Positions 1 to 11,064 are shown, counted from the stretch's first letter. The stretch is 64,000 nucleotides of DNA from Zymoseptoria tritici IPO323 (GCF_000219625.1 NC_018199.1:124001-188000), one strand, 5' to 3'. The notes: generated by a model from the letters alone, not told the origin. Numbers and translations are program-made.

Positions 1-287
1 TTGCTGCTAGTCGAGCGGCGAGCGGGCGGGAGAGAGGGTAGTAGTGGTATGGGAGGGTGATTCTACGAAGCTCTTTAACAGCTGGGCGTTGAAGTCCGCC
101 ACGTGAAGGGCGAGAGTGGCGACTACATCGGCAGGGAAGTTGTCTTGACAACAAGAAAGCTGTCAAATCGAGGGCAGAGGAGCAAGAGCAAAGCACATAT
201 TAAGATTGACAATATTTGTATGTGCTCAGCCCTGCCCTAGGAACATTGCGAAGCAATTAGACGAGCCGACTAGATCTAGAGCACGAG

Positions 288-895
288 ATGAACGGCTACA
301 CGACCGGACAAGGTCGAAGAATACACAACTCCCGAGGCAAGCGACTACCAGACGCCAACGCTGGTGCAGACAACTTCCCGGCAGGAGCGTACATCGTATA
401 CAAGTCGGCCATATTGCCGATCAGGCCCAAGTCCATTGGCGCCGACCCATCTCCCGCCTATGATAACTCCTCCGACTCTGTCGATCCCATTATAGAGGAA
501 CAGACCGGACCCGAACTTGTGTCCCGCTTGCGTACGGCTGAACTATTCGAAGGTGGAGGTGGAGGCGGAGGTGAAGATAGACGGCTAGGGGATAGTGTGG
601 AGGTGCCTCCGGAACACTGCGGCCTTGGACGAAGAAGCTGGACACATCTCCACCAAGCCTCGAAGGAAGAAAGCGGCAAAGGCAGAGAGTCTAGGTCTTC
701 CGCTTGTGCAAAAGGAACATTGCCCCGGAAGGTCTAGGAGCTTTCTACCACGGTCGGCAACGAACAGCGCAGCAGGATGCATCGATTCTCGAGCGGCCAC
801 ACTCGTGTTTGGACTCCTCTCTAGCATATGCAGCCATGGGCAAAATTCTCGGCGGCGTAGGTGGAGAGAGACCGGTGGTGGTAGTATTCCTGTAG
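288..895 (+). pseudogene. Orphan coding segment with broken frame
   Basis: I do not recognise this. Three plus-strand frames carry protein-like stretches in succession. One opens at 288 and contains a poly-Gly run near 555-572. A second, about 600-720, is rich in Lys/Arg/Glu (TKPRRKKAAKAESLG). A third ends at 895 with the sequence SLAYAAMGKILGG just before a hydrophobic tail. No consensus GT..AG pair joins them cleanly. This may be a decayed gene, or a small multi-exon gene whose introns I cannot place. Confidence 0.25.
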
Positions 896-1341
896 GCACT
901 TCTTATGCCTCATTAAGGCTCTGTAGTCCTGGGGTGGCCTGTTGACTCAACGTAGCTGTCTTGACGCATTATCGCCGGTTGCTAGCTCCTCTAAGAACAT
1001 TACTACCTGCGTTCAGCGTCGAGTAAAAGATAGCGATGTCAGTCGCATTGCAAGACCTGCAGAGTGCTCAAAGCAGACTATTTTGCTCGAGTGGTAGCTG
1101 GTTTCAAGATGAGTCGTTGGCAAGCATGAAAGCCGGAACAAATGTCTTGTCGACTGTCGAAGTCGCTGGGCGTTGAGACCGAGGAGAGAGGCTCGTTCGG
1201 ATCTTCTTGCAAATCTGCCTGCTCCAGATTGGCATAGATCTCCGGTTAGTTGAGATGGCTCGGTGAACGGAAATTTTCATGTGTTTGGGAGAGATGGCAG
1301 AGGAAGTCCGAGAGGTCGTTCGCATGCTGCAATCATAGCAC

Positions 1342-1880
1342 AAACACCGACAGCAAAGCGCTGACGCTTGGGGATTGACAGGGATTAGCGACCTGTTCTG
1401 CCTGTACCCAAACATCATGGTTTTCGATGGTACGTGTCAAGTCCATGGATCGATCGACTGTGGCAACGCCGACTCTAGCAACGAGGAGATTGCCACTTCG
1501 CCGCCACCCGCTTCTGACTTGCCCCAAGTCCTCGTCATTTAGTCCGCTGGCAGCCACGCGGACGACATGCATCCACCGTACCACGCCGTCCCTCCATCTG
1601 CTACGCCATCGATGTCGTCGGCTGACGGCGGGGAGGCTCCGAAGTACTCAAGCAGCAATGTACCATCGTCTGCCCAAGCCCAGAATCCGGCCTCCTCCCC
1701 ACAATCATCACCACTACCGCGAGGCAAGCCATTGCTCCAACAAGCAGCTACCTTGGCCGAGTCGGAGCTCCACGTTGAGCGCCAGGTCTACAGTAACGAT
1801 CCCATCGACCACGCCACGCCATCGTCCGTCCGGAGCAGGACCGACAAGCTGTGGGTCCCTCGAGCCGTGGTGTTGGTAAG
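1342..1880 (+). pseudogene. Ser/Pro/Gln-rich orphan ORF with one TAG
   Basis: One plus-strand frame stays open for about 175 codons except for a single TAG near 1,540. It includes ISDLFCLYPNIMVFDGT, then a low-complexity Ser/Ala/Pro/Gln part (SSAQAQNPASSPQSSPLP), and it fades near LWVPR at about 1,860. The composition suggests an intrinsically disordered protein. The opposite strand is also open but gives an unlikely Gly/Trp-rich product. The single stop could be a nonsense mutation or lie in an intron. Function is unknown. Confidence 0.3.
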
Positions 1881-1931
1881 CGCGGTCACTGATTTCAGAC
1901 TGCTTGCTGGGTCTTTGTCTTCCCTACTTTC

Positions 1932-2128
1932 CTATTCTTCGGCGGCGGAGGCATTGATGGTGGTGATGAAGGATCTTAGGCGTTGCGCTTGCGTTTTCGT
2001 TTCGGCTTCTGAGGGTTCCCGGCCGGTCGACTTGCTGTTCCCGAACGGGCTTCTCGAACCGGAGTCTGGGACTTCGGGGTCGGCAATGAGGTGCCATCGA
2101 GACGCGTTTATGGTGTTGGATTCTTCCT
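1932..2128 (-). CDS. Orphan exon candidate
   Basis: A minus-strand stretch of about 65 codons with balanced composition (SRWHLIADPEVPDSGSR, then an Arg/Gln/Glu-rich helix-like part) ends at a TAG at 1,932-1,934. The same frame reads on past the stop for another 25 or so codons, so it may be one exon of a larger gene or a nonsense-mutated fragment. No domain is recognised. Confidence 0.25.
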
Positions 2129-2295
2129 ATGCGCGGCTGCAAGCTTCTGCTTGAACGCAGTGATTGGTAGCAGTCTTCTGCGGCGCTTGCTTGGTGTCCA
2201 ATGTTCCTCGAGCAGCCTGCTGCGGCATATGCTTATGCAAAGGCAGTTCTTCTTGTGCTATGGAGAAACACGGACCTTCACTTCACTTCACTCAC

Positions 2296-3492
2296 CACGA
2301 AGGGTCGGAAGTTATCACCCAGGTGCTTCCAGTACTCTTCTCCCACACAACTTGAGTTGACCTCACTGCTTGCAGCTTTCGATTGCAGTTCCTCCAGCTG
2401 GGCTGCCAGCAGCGGACTCGTTTTATCAAAGCTCGCCACCCAGCCAGAGTCTCTACAGGTCTGCTACAGATGGCATCCCGTCTTTTTAACCACCGGCTGT
2501 ACCGCCTGCAACCACGCCAGACTGTCATGTCAAGCTCTAGCATCGGAAGTACCGAGTTCCGAATGCTTGGTCCTGGACAATGTCCATGGGAGGATTTTCC
2601 TTCGGACCAACGACAAGTCTCCGTCTGACATCTTCATCACGGCGAAAGGAGCCAGGCTCGGTGTGGAATGAGTATAGATTTGGCCCTCGGTGTGGCCTTC
2701 CCACCTGGCCTCACTGGACCAGCCTTCCGTGGCTTGGTTTCGTGTGACTTTGCGGCGAGCATCAAAGATGTGAGATGGAGGCGAGGTCCTGTATTCAATG
2801 CTGGAAGAGTGCTGCAAATGCTTGTGACGTGTCCTGTCCGCCGCAGACCGCGATTTTGCCATATATTCAAGACGCTCGGCTTGGCTCGACTCGACGCATC
2901 AACTCACCCGCGGCTTGCCTTGACCGAAGACTCTTCACAGGTTGACGATTTTCCTCGCGCTTATCTTCTCTCGTGTCCGGCTCCTCGTTGTCATCTCCCA
3001 TGTCCTCTTCGTCATGGTCCTCCTCTCCTATGTCCTCCTCTGCCATGTCCTCCTCTCTCAGGTCCTCCTCTCCGATATCCTCTTCGTTATGGGCCTCTAC
3101 GGTGCCAATTCCATCCACGAATCACCTGTCCTATATAATTTCTCAGCTCTGATCTTCCGGTTCTCCCTTAAAGTGCCCTTCGTGTTCGGCTTCATGTCCT
3201 CTCCGCCCAAGTTCAACTCCGACTATTACCCACGCCCGTCCGTAAACACTTTCCAAGGCTCCTTGTTCTCCATCTAGGAACTTTCTGCCTCTTTCATTCC
3301 GGCTGATCACGACCTGAGAACTCGGCGGCTTGTGTTTGCGTGCACTGCGGGTGTTGATCCAGGAAGGGTAGCGTTCAACTTGGACCTTTCGCGCGGCAGC
3401 ATTGAGTAGTCCAGGGCTGCGAACTTGCAAGACGTCGTCTTGGTCGGCATTGTTCTTGAAGCTCGACGCAGATTTAAGGCCTGCTTGATCAC
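2296..3492 (-). CDS. Orphan gene with acidic 5-residue repeats, several frame changes
   Basis: The minus strand carries consecutive protein-like segments. Read 5' to 3' they are: a Lys/Arg-rich part (about 3,430-3,490); a stretch with NLGGEDMKPNTKGTLRENRK (about 3,120-3,210); a highly acidic repeat part of EED(I/L)(G/R) units (about 2,960-3,090); and a helical segment LLAAQLEELQSKAASS ending at NFRPFV (about 2,300-2,440), directly followed by GTGAGT, a plausible donor. The segments lie in different frames, so introns or frameshifts are required. Charge and coil content suggest a nuclear or structural protein, but I recognise no family. The convergent plus frames look like shadows. Confidence 0.35.
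2999..3090 (-). repeat. 15-bp minisatellite, about six units
   Basis: Six imperfect tandem copies of a 15-bp unit (plus strand ATGTCCTCCTCTCCT type). The period is a multiple of three. On the minus strand it encodes EEDIG / EEDLR / EEDMA pentapeptides, so the array is compatible with an expanding acidic coding repeat. Confidence 0.75.
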
Positions 3493-3737
3493 CTCGCCGA
3501 CGTCAAAATCCGTAACCAGAAACTGCAGACGAATTGGAGCCAGCTAGATGCGTCCAACGACGATAAGACTCGCGACATCGAAGAACTGACGGGGAGAGAG
3601 GACATTCTTTCCACAAATTAACCAGCAGCAGCAGCAGCGGCGTCGACAAACAGATGCGGGGATGACACCCCGCTCATATTACCCTTTTTCACACCGACGG
3701 GTTTGCCTTGCTTAAAGGCGGACTTCCTCCACACACT

Positions 3738-4130
3738 TCACAATGGCCGGTACGGCATCGGTAGGCCCAACAAGACTTTTTTCACCGTTATCAACGTTGT
3801 GTTGAGGAGTTTCGTGTCGGCCACTGCACCGGCGACATGGCCGACGTTGGTGCTCTTGGAGCGATTGTTGCACGTCTTAGCGATGCGGTGCGTGGCGCTG
3901 CCTGCGATGCGGTTGAGTGAACTTTCCATGTACCCTAGGACCTTGAAGACTGTTAGCGGACTGAGGTCGTTGGGTGAGCAGATTTTATACTTGAGCTGGA
4001 AGTGGAAGTTCCCGGAACTGCGATTGCCCGATGAATCGCTGAGCAGCGCTGAACTGACGAAGGAACCGGGCTTTGCATCTGGTTGCGGAGGTTTGGCTCT
4101 ACTCGCAGCTTCTAGGTGGAAAAAAGTCAG
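3738..4130 (-). CDS. Terminal exon of an orphan gene
   Basis: This is one of the cleanest coding frames in the first 10 kb. About 130 minus-strand codons are open from roughly 4,130 to a stop at 3,738, including GNFHFQLKYKICSPNDLSPL, GYMESSLNRIAGSATHRIAK and the C-terminus LLGLPMPYRPL. Composition is balanced and there are no repeats. The frame has a TGA just upstream, so it probably begins at a splice acceptor (a CCACCTAG sits at about 4,120). I recognise no domain. It probably belongs to the same transcription unit as the coiled-coil exons at 4,697-5,233. Confidence 0.45.
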   Translation of the reverse strand: MTFFHLEAASRAKPPQPDAKPGSFVSSALLSDSSGNRSSGNFHFQLKYKICSPNDLSPLTVFKVLGYMESSLNRIAGSATHRIAKTCNNRSKSTNVGHVAGAVADTKLLNTTLITVKKVLLGLPMPYRPL

Positions 4131-4528
4131 GATTCATGATGATCGACATCACGGACGTGGGAAGGAAAGGCTGAGTTGGTCGGCAGGAGAAGAGTGAGGC
4201 GACTCAGTATGCGCAGAAAGAGAAAAGGGAGCTGGGACGTCCGTTGAGGGGTGAAGCGGGCTGGTGCGTCCTGGCCTTGCTCGACCATGGCGTCGATCTT
4301 GAAATGTTGCGTAGGATACTCGAGTTTGTAAAACAGAACATCTCTTGAAACTGCCATTGATTTTCCATTCTCTGGTGCTGCTTGGGTATAGATGCCCTTC
4401 TGAGCTTCAGATACAAGTGTGCGGTGCGAGAACACAGAGCTTGCCGTGTCTTGCAACAGCCAGTTTGAGACCATCTTTGCCTTTCTGCAGCCTCGAAGCC
4501 CGATAATCTCGCGGGATCCTTCTTCCAA
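4127..4528 (-). CDS. Orphan exon candidate upstream of the 3.7 kb terminal exon
   Basis: A 133-codon minus-strand ORF with protein-like composition in its middle part (HRTLVSEAQKGIYTQAAPEN and KLEYPTQHFKIDAMVEQGQD). It ends just before the next exon candidate in another frame. A 78-bp intron candidate with a GTATGT donor (4,676-4,681) and a TAG acceptor (4,604-4,606) lies upstream. Function is unknown, and this could be an exon of one gene running from about 5.7 to 3.7 kb. Confidence 0.3.
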   Translation of the reverse strand: MEEGSREIIGLRGCRKAKMVSNWLLQDTASSVFSHRTLVSEAQKGIYTQAAPENGKSMAVSRDVLFYKLEYPTQHFKIDAMVEQGQDAPARFTPQRTSQLPFLFLRILSRLTLLLPTNSAFPSHVRDVDHHES

Positions 4529-4696
4529 GGGTTCTGCAGGTGTTTGATTGTTGATGGCGGAGGAGACTGAAACATCTGGTCACACTCTCAATATTCCGCA
4601 TGCCTATCTGCAGACGAGGGTCCTTGGCGGTATTCGTGAGGTCTCCATTACTATCCATCAATACCACTCTGCCCAACATACCTTGCCGTTGAGAAT

Positions 4697-5660
4697 TTAG
4701 CGAACATCCTCACTTGTCAACACAGACTCCGCTGGATCTGTGGAAGGCGTGGCAGAGTCAGAGGAGGTGACTGGCACATCGAACGCGACCTTCTTGAGCC
4801 GTTTGGCAGACCCATCGTCCTCGACCATCATCTCCGCCGGGAGCGAAATGCGTCTCATTCCACTGATCGGGAGGTGCTTCTTCCATCTCCGTTGTACAGC
4901 GATCGGATAACATTTCGCACCCCCTCTCGATTCGCTATTCCCTCTTGTTATTCCCATCTCAATCGACTACTTCTCGCTCTTGAGGTCGCTCACAATCACA
5001 CTCTTCTGAGAAGCAGGTTCGCGGTTCTCCTCGGTAAGCTCCTGGATTCGTGTCTTGTATGACGCGAGAGACCCTTCGAGAGCTCTTTTGGCATTCGTCT
5101 GGCTGTCCAACTTCGATTGCACCAGTGTCCCAGAGTATGCATGGTCTTTGGCTTGCCCATCCCTTCGAGGCGTTTGCAAAGCCGTGGCCTCAGCAGCTCT
5201 CTTTATTTCCGATGGTATCTCCTTGTTATCCATCCACCCATCCTGCCTCGCGAATCGCTTGCGCCAGTCGGGATCTGCTCGTGGTTGGTAGGTGTCATGT
5301 TTTCGTCTTCGGCGGCTTGGGAGCGAAGTGTTGTGCCACGGCGATTCGGTGAGGGTACCGGTCGGTCATTTCATTGGACTTACTTGGGAGCAGTGATGGC
5401 GCGGTGCGATGGCGTCGGAGGTTTCGTATCGCGCTTTGGTCCGACAGTCTGATCGCACGTATACCCTCGTTGTCCAATGTCTGTCAGGTCTTCTGCTCGG
5501 CGATGATGGGCATCTCTCTCTCGCGCACAAGTTCGTCCAGAGGCTGTCGTTCATGGTAATCCTGGTGACTCGGGCTGAGTATCCATTCTCGCTCGGAAGT
5601 GATGTTCTTTGCTCTTCGAACATGCCGCTGAGTTCCGCCAATTTCGATCGCAGCTCCGCC
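4697..5660 (-). CDS. Orphan coiled-coil gene, several exons
   Basis: Minus-strand segments in order: AELRSKLAELSGMFEEQR (about 5,600-5,655, coil), running on to a GTAAGT donor at 5,378-5,383; DPDWRKRFARQDGWMDNK followed by a long charged coil (about 4,967-5,275, ending SVIVSDLKSEK, stop at 4,967); and a segment ending in a Ser/Thr/Asp-rich tail (ISLPAEMMVEDDGSAKRLKK to a stop at 4,697). Acceptor-like AG sites exist between them, but I could not phase every junction. Heptad-like spacing suggests a self-associating protein. No family is recognised, and frameshift decay is the alternative. Confidence 0.35.
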
Positions 5661-6181
5661 TTCACCCGCTTTCACCCGCTCGATCGCTGCATAGGAGGCC
5701 TGCCCTGCCGCCTCGCGCCTTGGAGCTCATTCCGCCGGGTGTGGATCGCGAGGGCGTGGATGGTGAGGGGATGTATCGAGGCAGTCGGGCTTCGGAGTGT
5801 GGTCAACTTTAGACAACATGTTGAGTAATGTGCAGCCATGAATGTGGTCTAAAAGGACAATGCGGCGAATCCAATACCACATCTCCTCTCCTCTGCGGCA
5901 GTCTTCGCTCGTACAGTCGCCGCCATCACCAGGCTCCAATGCCGTCATCTCCATGCCCTCGCGTCACTGTGTCTCGATCTCGAAACTCGACGTGCCTGAT
6001 CAAGGCGCACGACTGCGATGTTCAAATTCGGTTCATGCCAATTATGCCGACACCGAGTCGATCCTCCATCAGTAACTCTGCTCCCACAACAACGACAGGC
6101 CCTGTGCTATGACTACGCGAACGTTGGTCGGCTCTGATCTTCGACTATACGCGAACGACCCGATGACCGGGCCGCGTAAAG

Positions 6182-6692
6182 TCACTTCTTCCATTGGATC
6201 GGCGGCTTGATCATATCTCGGACTCTCGTTACTTGAGTTACATCTTTAGCGACTCTGTTGTCCACCGTTGATCCTTCCCAACAATACCATTCCTCATTCA
6301 ATTGTGAGACCATCCGCTTCGACGACAGTCCCACATTGTAGACGTCATTACAGTTGGCCTCTTCACGCGGAAAAGCGAAGGTTTTCAGTATGGAAATGTG
6401 CGCGGTGGCGGAGCTCACACGTAAATGCTGATCCGTGATCTTCTGAAGGATTTCGAGTAGTGATATGAAGTGAGGGAGCTGGAGCTCACGTTTCGAAAGG
6501 GTAGGGTAGTAGACCTTGTCCTCAGTGGCAGTGGTCACTGAGGTCTTCGCGGAGAGAGAGAGAACTTGCGATTGAGTTAAAACTCGAGGGGTGGCTGGCA
6601 ACGGTGGATTTGCAGTTGCCGGCTCTGCGATAAGTCGTACTTTTTTGAGATATTCGCGGGTCCCTTGGCGAATCTGGGTTATGAAGGCTGCT
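6182..6692 (-). CDS. Orphan gene, C-terminal exon
   Basis: A long clean minus-strand frame of about 170 codons. It starts around RAAFITQIRQGTREYLKKVR (about 6,690), passes HFISLLEILQKITDQHLRVS (about 6,440-6,500) and ends MIKPPIQWKK at the stop at 6,182. Composition is that of a folded globular protein with Trp/Tyr/Cys near the end (LNEEWYCWEGSTVDN). It lies downstream of a Lys/Ser/Pro-rich frame (about 6,690-7,000) and of the 7,426-7,899 ORF, all on the same strand, so these may be exons of one gene. No known domain is recognised. Confidence 0.45.
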
Positions 6693-7010
6693 CTTACAAC
6701 TCCGCCTGCTTGTTGCCGATGCTGTCGTTTTGCTGGTGCGTTTGGCGGGCGTGTCGTCAGCTGCTTTCGCAGGTGAGGGCAGGTGGCTTGCCTTTTGGGT
6801 GGAAGTCCTCACGGCTTTCTCTGTCGCTGATGCCGCTGGTACAGCCGGGGTTCTCGTAGTTGCGGTGGTATTCGCAGAGACTTGCGGCGATGGACGCTTG
6901 CCTTCGCTTTACGGCTTTAGGAAGCCAGGTCGGCGATGGACGGGTGGTTTGACCAGCAGTTTTGACAGTTTGGGGGACACCTGCTGTGGTGGATCTGGAC
7001 ATCGGCTGGC
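6690..7010 (-). CDS. Lys/Thr/Pro/Ser-rich disordered exon candidate
   Basis: A minus-strand frame rich in Ala, Thr, Pro, Ser and Lys (KRPSPQVSANTTATTRTPAV, SHLPSPAKAADDTPAKRTSK), as in disordered nuclear proteins. A TAA interrupts it near 6,915. It overlaps in another frame the start of the 6,182-6,692 exon, and a GTAAGA lies at the junction. It is probably the middle of the gene running from about 7.9 to 6.2 kb. Confidence 0.3.
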
Positions 7011-7425
7011 TTTTGGGGGCTTTGCCGGCGGATTTGGTCGGATGGGATGCGTTCGCTGAGGTGAACCGCTGGTCAGTTCGCCGTCAGGGTGAAATTCTAG
7101 CTGTGGCCGGTCATGCGTGCTGGAGTTCCTTGCCCTTCCAAGTGCTCGCCGAACCCGCGTCTCGCGCTGCTGCGGTAGATTCGGATCCCCGCTTCTGCGT
7201 TTCTGCGGCCACCTTGCTGGGATTGACGACGAATATCACCTTGTCCCGAGCCTTCGCTCGGGCCAGCCGGTGTTAGGACGGTCGAGAGTTGGGGCTGGGT
7301 CTTATGCCGTCCTGTCGATCCTGTGGGCGTGGCCTTCGTGTGAGCAGCGTCTGGGGATGAGCTGATCAAATAGAATTGCCGCTACGCGAAACCAGGCCAT
7401 GGCAGGAAGCGGTTTTGCCGTTGAA

Positions 7426-7899
7426 TCAAGCAAGCACTTCGAGCTGGGCGTCAGCATCCACCTTTGGCCGGCGTATCTGAGCTGGTCGAGATGATTCCGG
7501 GATGGCCTGACCGCCAGCGGCCGGGGTAATTTCCACCGCTGGCGGGTGCGAATGGCGAGTCTGCTCCTCTTCCGGCGAGGCTTTTGATGTCAGTGCTGCG
7601 GAAGGTACAGCGTCGCTCGCGGCTATTCTCGGCTTGCTAATTCTAGCCTTCTGGTTGGCCTGCTCTGGTAGGTAGAGCGGTCGCATCTCTGGCTTCACCT
7701 TACCCTTCGGGTTGCTGCCTAGCACCTTTTGGTCTGTCGGGACAGTCCGCGAACGCTTGTTCCGCACCGTGAACACGATCTTGCATGTCTTGCACGACCG
7801 TGACTTGAGTGGCCGGGAAGAAATGTCCAAGTTCTCCGACTCGAGAGATGGGACAGTCATAGATTGTACATTGAGTGACTGGCCTGGCCTCGAAGGCAC
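7426..7899 (-). CDS. Lys/Ser/Pro-rich orphan ORF
   Basis: An intact minus-strand ORF of 157 codons, stop at 7,426. It contains the basic stretch SRSCKTCKIVFTVRNKRSR near residues 33-51 and acidic/Pro-rich segments (TSKASPEEEQTRHSHPPAVE), and ends KVDADAQLEVLA. The start at 7,899 is the most upstream available and is not certain. Charge pattern and low complexity point to a nuclear, disordered protein. It could be the first exon of the gene that ends at 6,182. Confidence 0.4.
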   Translation of the reverse strand: MPSRPGQSLNVQSMTVPSLESENLDISSRPLKSRSCKTCKIVFTVRNKRSRTVPTDQKVLGSNPKGKVKPEMRPLYLPEQANQKARISKPRIAASDAVPSAALTSKASPEEEQTRHSHPPAVEITPAAGGQAIPESSRPAQIRRPKVDADAQLEVLA

Positions 7900-8255
7900 T
7901 TGAAAGCGCTGCTCAGCTCATGAAGCCAGCTTCATCTTCACAGATGTCCAAAGCAAGTTCCAAAAGAAAGCCATGAATATGGATAAGGTACAAACCGGCA
8001 TTGCGCCGTTGGTGGTGGTGTCGTAATCGTGGTGGAAGTGTTGAGATGAGGAAGAAATCGTAGCAGCAGCCTGAGGTGATGGTCACGTGGTGAGCCGCCT
8101 TCGACCTTTGGCAGCAATGGGAAGTGTCGCAGTACTTTGACTTGTCACTCTCTCACTCTTTCAACCTCATCAGCCTCATCAACGTCATCAACTTCATCAA
8201 CTTCACCTCACAACATCCAATTTCATCGACTCCACAAACATCAAGACACGACGAC

Positions 8256-8664
8256 ATGATGTCTCGACCTCAAGCAGGTTCAAGCCGCCATGCTGGACCA
8301 CTGCCGTTAAGTGGCTCACGTCTTGTCCAACATCAACTCCTCGAGCCGTACTTCCTCCTTCTCGCTGACCCTGAGCGTTCCGCCCGGCGCTGAGTACAGC
8401 TGGGAGATTTTGACGCCTCTCCATCTACCACTGCTAAGTTGGCTGCCACTGCCGCCCTCGGCAATGCCTGAGGAGACTGCGAGGCTCGACCACGATTTTG
8501 CAAAGCTCACGGAAGAGATGAGCCCGATGGCGAGCATGGACGAGACGATGGGGTCGGATGTGTCATCTGGCTTACTCCTTGATGGATTCCTCCTCGGCGG
8601 CGAGGATGTCGAGATGCAGGATCCGATGGAAGGAATGACAATGTATTGCGACTCGGAACGATAA
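8256..8664 (+). CDS. Small orphan gene with CT-rich leader
   Basis: Upstream (8,140-8,245) there is a CT/CATCA-rich stretch like many fungal 5' leaders, followed by tandem ATG codons at 8,256. That frame gives about 45 codons. The next good frame (opening after a TAA near 8,310, ATG at about 8,465) reads MPEETARLDHDFAKLTEEM and ends DPMEGMTMYCDSER at a stop at 8,664, with acidic Met-rich composition. Joining the two needs an intron or frameshift. No domain is recognised. Confidence 0.35.
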
Positions 8665-9244
8665 TTTTGTCGCGAGTGCGCATCCTGAATAGAGTATTCG
8701 TAAAGCTGGGAGTAGATGGCTTGCATTACGAGTACATGTCTTATACTTGTCCAACTGGTTTTTTTTTTCTCTTCTCATTGATTCTTATTTCCTCTTTTGT
8801 TGGGAATGCTCATTGCAACAATCGAGGCAAAGTCGGTAGGAGGTAAGAGTCGATTAGATGTTGGCGCTGCTGGACGCACGATCCGTGCTGACCTGGCAGG
8901 GAATGAGAGCTCTTCAGCCGGACTGACGCTGCCTTTGATTCGTGGCATTCATGGCCGGGAACGCGGCTGGCCGGAAATGGCATGGCCTGGGAAGCCAGGA
9001 CACGGACCGGCCGCAACACACTCCCGCACTGTCGTCTTCAAACCCTTCCTCGTGATCTATTCCCATCGTTCTCGTCGACCTTGAGATCGTGCATCAGACT
9101 GCTGTTCATCGCGGTGGTAGGAGTTCTCCGCGGTCGGGTCGATCGCTTTCCTCCCGCACGCAAACTTCCTCTTCCTCTTCTTTAGCGACTGCTCGGGGGC
9201 GCAAGGACACAAGGCGGTACCTCCTCCATCATCGGTTGAACTGA

Positions 9245-9960
9245 TTACTTGCCATAATTTTGCCGGGCGAAAGCGTCGGTAGTCTGATCGTGAAGAATGT
9301 GGGCGTTATGGCGCGACGAGTCGGCGGCGGCGGCGGCGGCGGCGGTGTGTTTCGATGTTCGGATACCCTTGTCCTCCTCGCCGACCGCATCTTGCATGTC
9401 CACATCCGAGCCTCCGGCTTCACCCGTCTCATCGCGTGCCTGTTCGATCATGGTCCAGTTGACACATCGGTGGTTGAACGAGTTCAGGCTGACCTTGGTG
9501 AATTTTCTCGCCATCATCGCCCTGAAACGTCGTTGGAATCTCAAACATCTCTTCGACGTGTGGTAGCATAGCGGCGATGGCCCATCTCTCGGGAAGACCT
9601 CCCTGAAATGTTTTGTACGCCAACAGCTACTCGACTCTTGCTCCCGGTTCTTGTCCATCGTGCTCGCAGAACTCCGGAAGTGGACTTGGGAGTCATGAGT
9701 CGAAGTTTCTCTCCATCACCCTGAAGCCTCTGCGCTCTGGCGGCGTCGAGAATGGTCTGATGAATCGAGGGTACTTCCTCCTTGTCGAGCTGAAGATGGA
9801 GAGCGTTGAAGTTGTTGACTTCGCGGATCATGTGCTCGGTCTGACAGATATGTGTGAATGTGCGAGGTGTTACACGTACCGCGCGACGCTTGCTTTTGTG
9901 TCTGCTGGCCACGACCACTGAGGGAAGGGAGGGCGAATACCTACAGCGGTACCGTTTCAT
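9245..9960 (-). pseudogene. Orphan gene with probable frameshifts
   Basis: Three minus-strand frames follow one another. Frame one, from 9,960: HMIREVNNFNALHLQLDKEE to STSGVLRA (about 9,680). Frame two: TFQGGLPERWAIAAMLPHVE to EIPTTFQGDD (about 9,500). Frame three: KFTKVSLNSFNHRCVNWTMI, an acidic part, a poly-Ala run, and the end FARQNYGK at the stop at 9,245. The second and third frames overlap over the same bases near 9,500-9,515, which fits a single-base indel better than an intron. Function is unknown. Confidence 0.4.
9322..9346. repeat. (GGC)n trinucleotide run
   Basis: Eight GGC units. On the minus strand they encode the poly-Ala run of the 9,245-9,960 coding segment. Confidence 0.85.
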
Positions 9961-10192
9961 CGAAAATTTCGTCGCTGGTGAGAGACTGCTCGCCTGTTCT
10001 CTTGTCAGGCGAGGTTAAAATAAGAACCGTGTTTGACTTTCATAGCGGCGGTCGGTGGAGTGCACGCTCCCTGATTCCAATCCCGAGGTTCAGCCGCGGA
10101 CCAAACACCCCTCCCGTCCCGTCTGAGCCGTCTCCAGCCGACATCGCGGCCTCATGTCAGCACATCTTGGCATCAGCGGAAGTACACATGCA

Positions 10193-10693
10193 TCATGTGT
10201 TCGGGTCAATCGATCGAATGAATCGTCCAGCTACTAAGAAGACCATGCAAGGGAGTTTGAGCCAGCCGGTTGGAACGATCGATTGACAACCTACGCGAGT
10301 TCTAACGACTCCACGGGGTGGGTCGTCTCCCAGCACGGATGACACATTGGCTGATGTCGCTTTCGGCAGGGTCTGAGACTCCAGGTACGATGAAACAAGG
10401 TCGCTGAAGCCAGAAGTGAAATCCAACTTCGGGTGGTTTGACTGCCACATAGCTGGTCGCTGAAGGTGTGATCTCAAATCGACGAAGCCGGCCCGCTTCG
10501 GAACGGGTCTCGCGAGTTGCATACTGATCCGCCATACTCTTTCGACTCTACTCGCTTGTCCCTTTGCCGAGGGCGAGGAAGTCACCGAGATCTGCATAGA
10601 CAAGACTCTAAACACTATTGCGGGCCTTGTGGTCGAGCAGAATCGTGGCCCGGGCCTGTGGTACGACATCGACGAAGGCTTCTCGCTCACCAA
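10193..10693 (-). CDS. Alternative orphan ORF (antisense to the 10.46 kb exon)
   Basis: A continuous 166-codon minus-strand ORF ending SIDPNT. It overlaps a plus-strand exon candidate that looks more protein-like and is followed by a consensus donor, so at most one of the two is likely real. The 3' half (about 10,193-10,450), where the plus strand is poor, is the better part. No domain is recognised. Confidence 0.2.
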   Translation of the reverse strand: MVSEKPSSMSYHRPGPRFCSTTRPAIVFRVLSMQISVTSSPSAKGQASRVERVWRISMQLARPVPKRAGFVDLRSHLQRPAMWQSNHPKLDFTSGFSDLVSSYLESQTLPKATSANVSSVLGDDPPRGVVRTRVGCQSIVPTGWLKLPCMVFLVAGRFIRSIDPNT

Positions 10694-11064
10694 GGTAAGT
10701 GGTTCTCTTCTATGCCCAGCCGAGAGCGATAGCGATATGGATGTGGAGATTTCGGATCAATCGGAGGAGAGCTCGGGCGAGTCCTCGTAAGACGGGTCCG
10801 CTCAACAACACCAGCGGATATCAATCGACAACTCGAGCTCCTCGCAGTGTTCTCCCAATTCATCGACCAACTCGGCCTTACTTACACTATCACCGCCATG
10901 GACCTTTTCGTCCCGGACCCCGTTCAGACTTCGACCAACACCGCGAGTATTATCGTTGCCGGCTCTCGAGACACACACTCGGGTTGCCGCCCGCCGCTGT
11001 CCATCATGACGCTCCTCGGTCGGGCTAGCTTCAATTCCAGTATCGCTAACCTTCAGCCGCTATA
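10460..11064 (+). CDS. Orphan two-segment gene with GTAAGT donor
   Basis: An open plus frame from about 10,460 reads HTLSTLLACPFAEGEEVTEI to WYDIDEGFSLTK and meets a perfect GTAAGT donor at 10,695-10,700. Downstream, after a CCCAG acceptor-like site (about 10,718), two overlapping frames are attractive: a Ser/Asp/Glu-rich tail ending in TAA at about 10,790, and a longer frame (VRSTTPADINRQLELLAVFS, TYTITAMDLFVPDPVQTS) ending SSIANLQPL at a stop at 11,064. The phases do not match perfectly, so a frameshift or another intron is needed. I recognise no family. Confidence 0.35.
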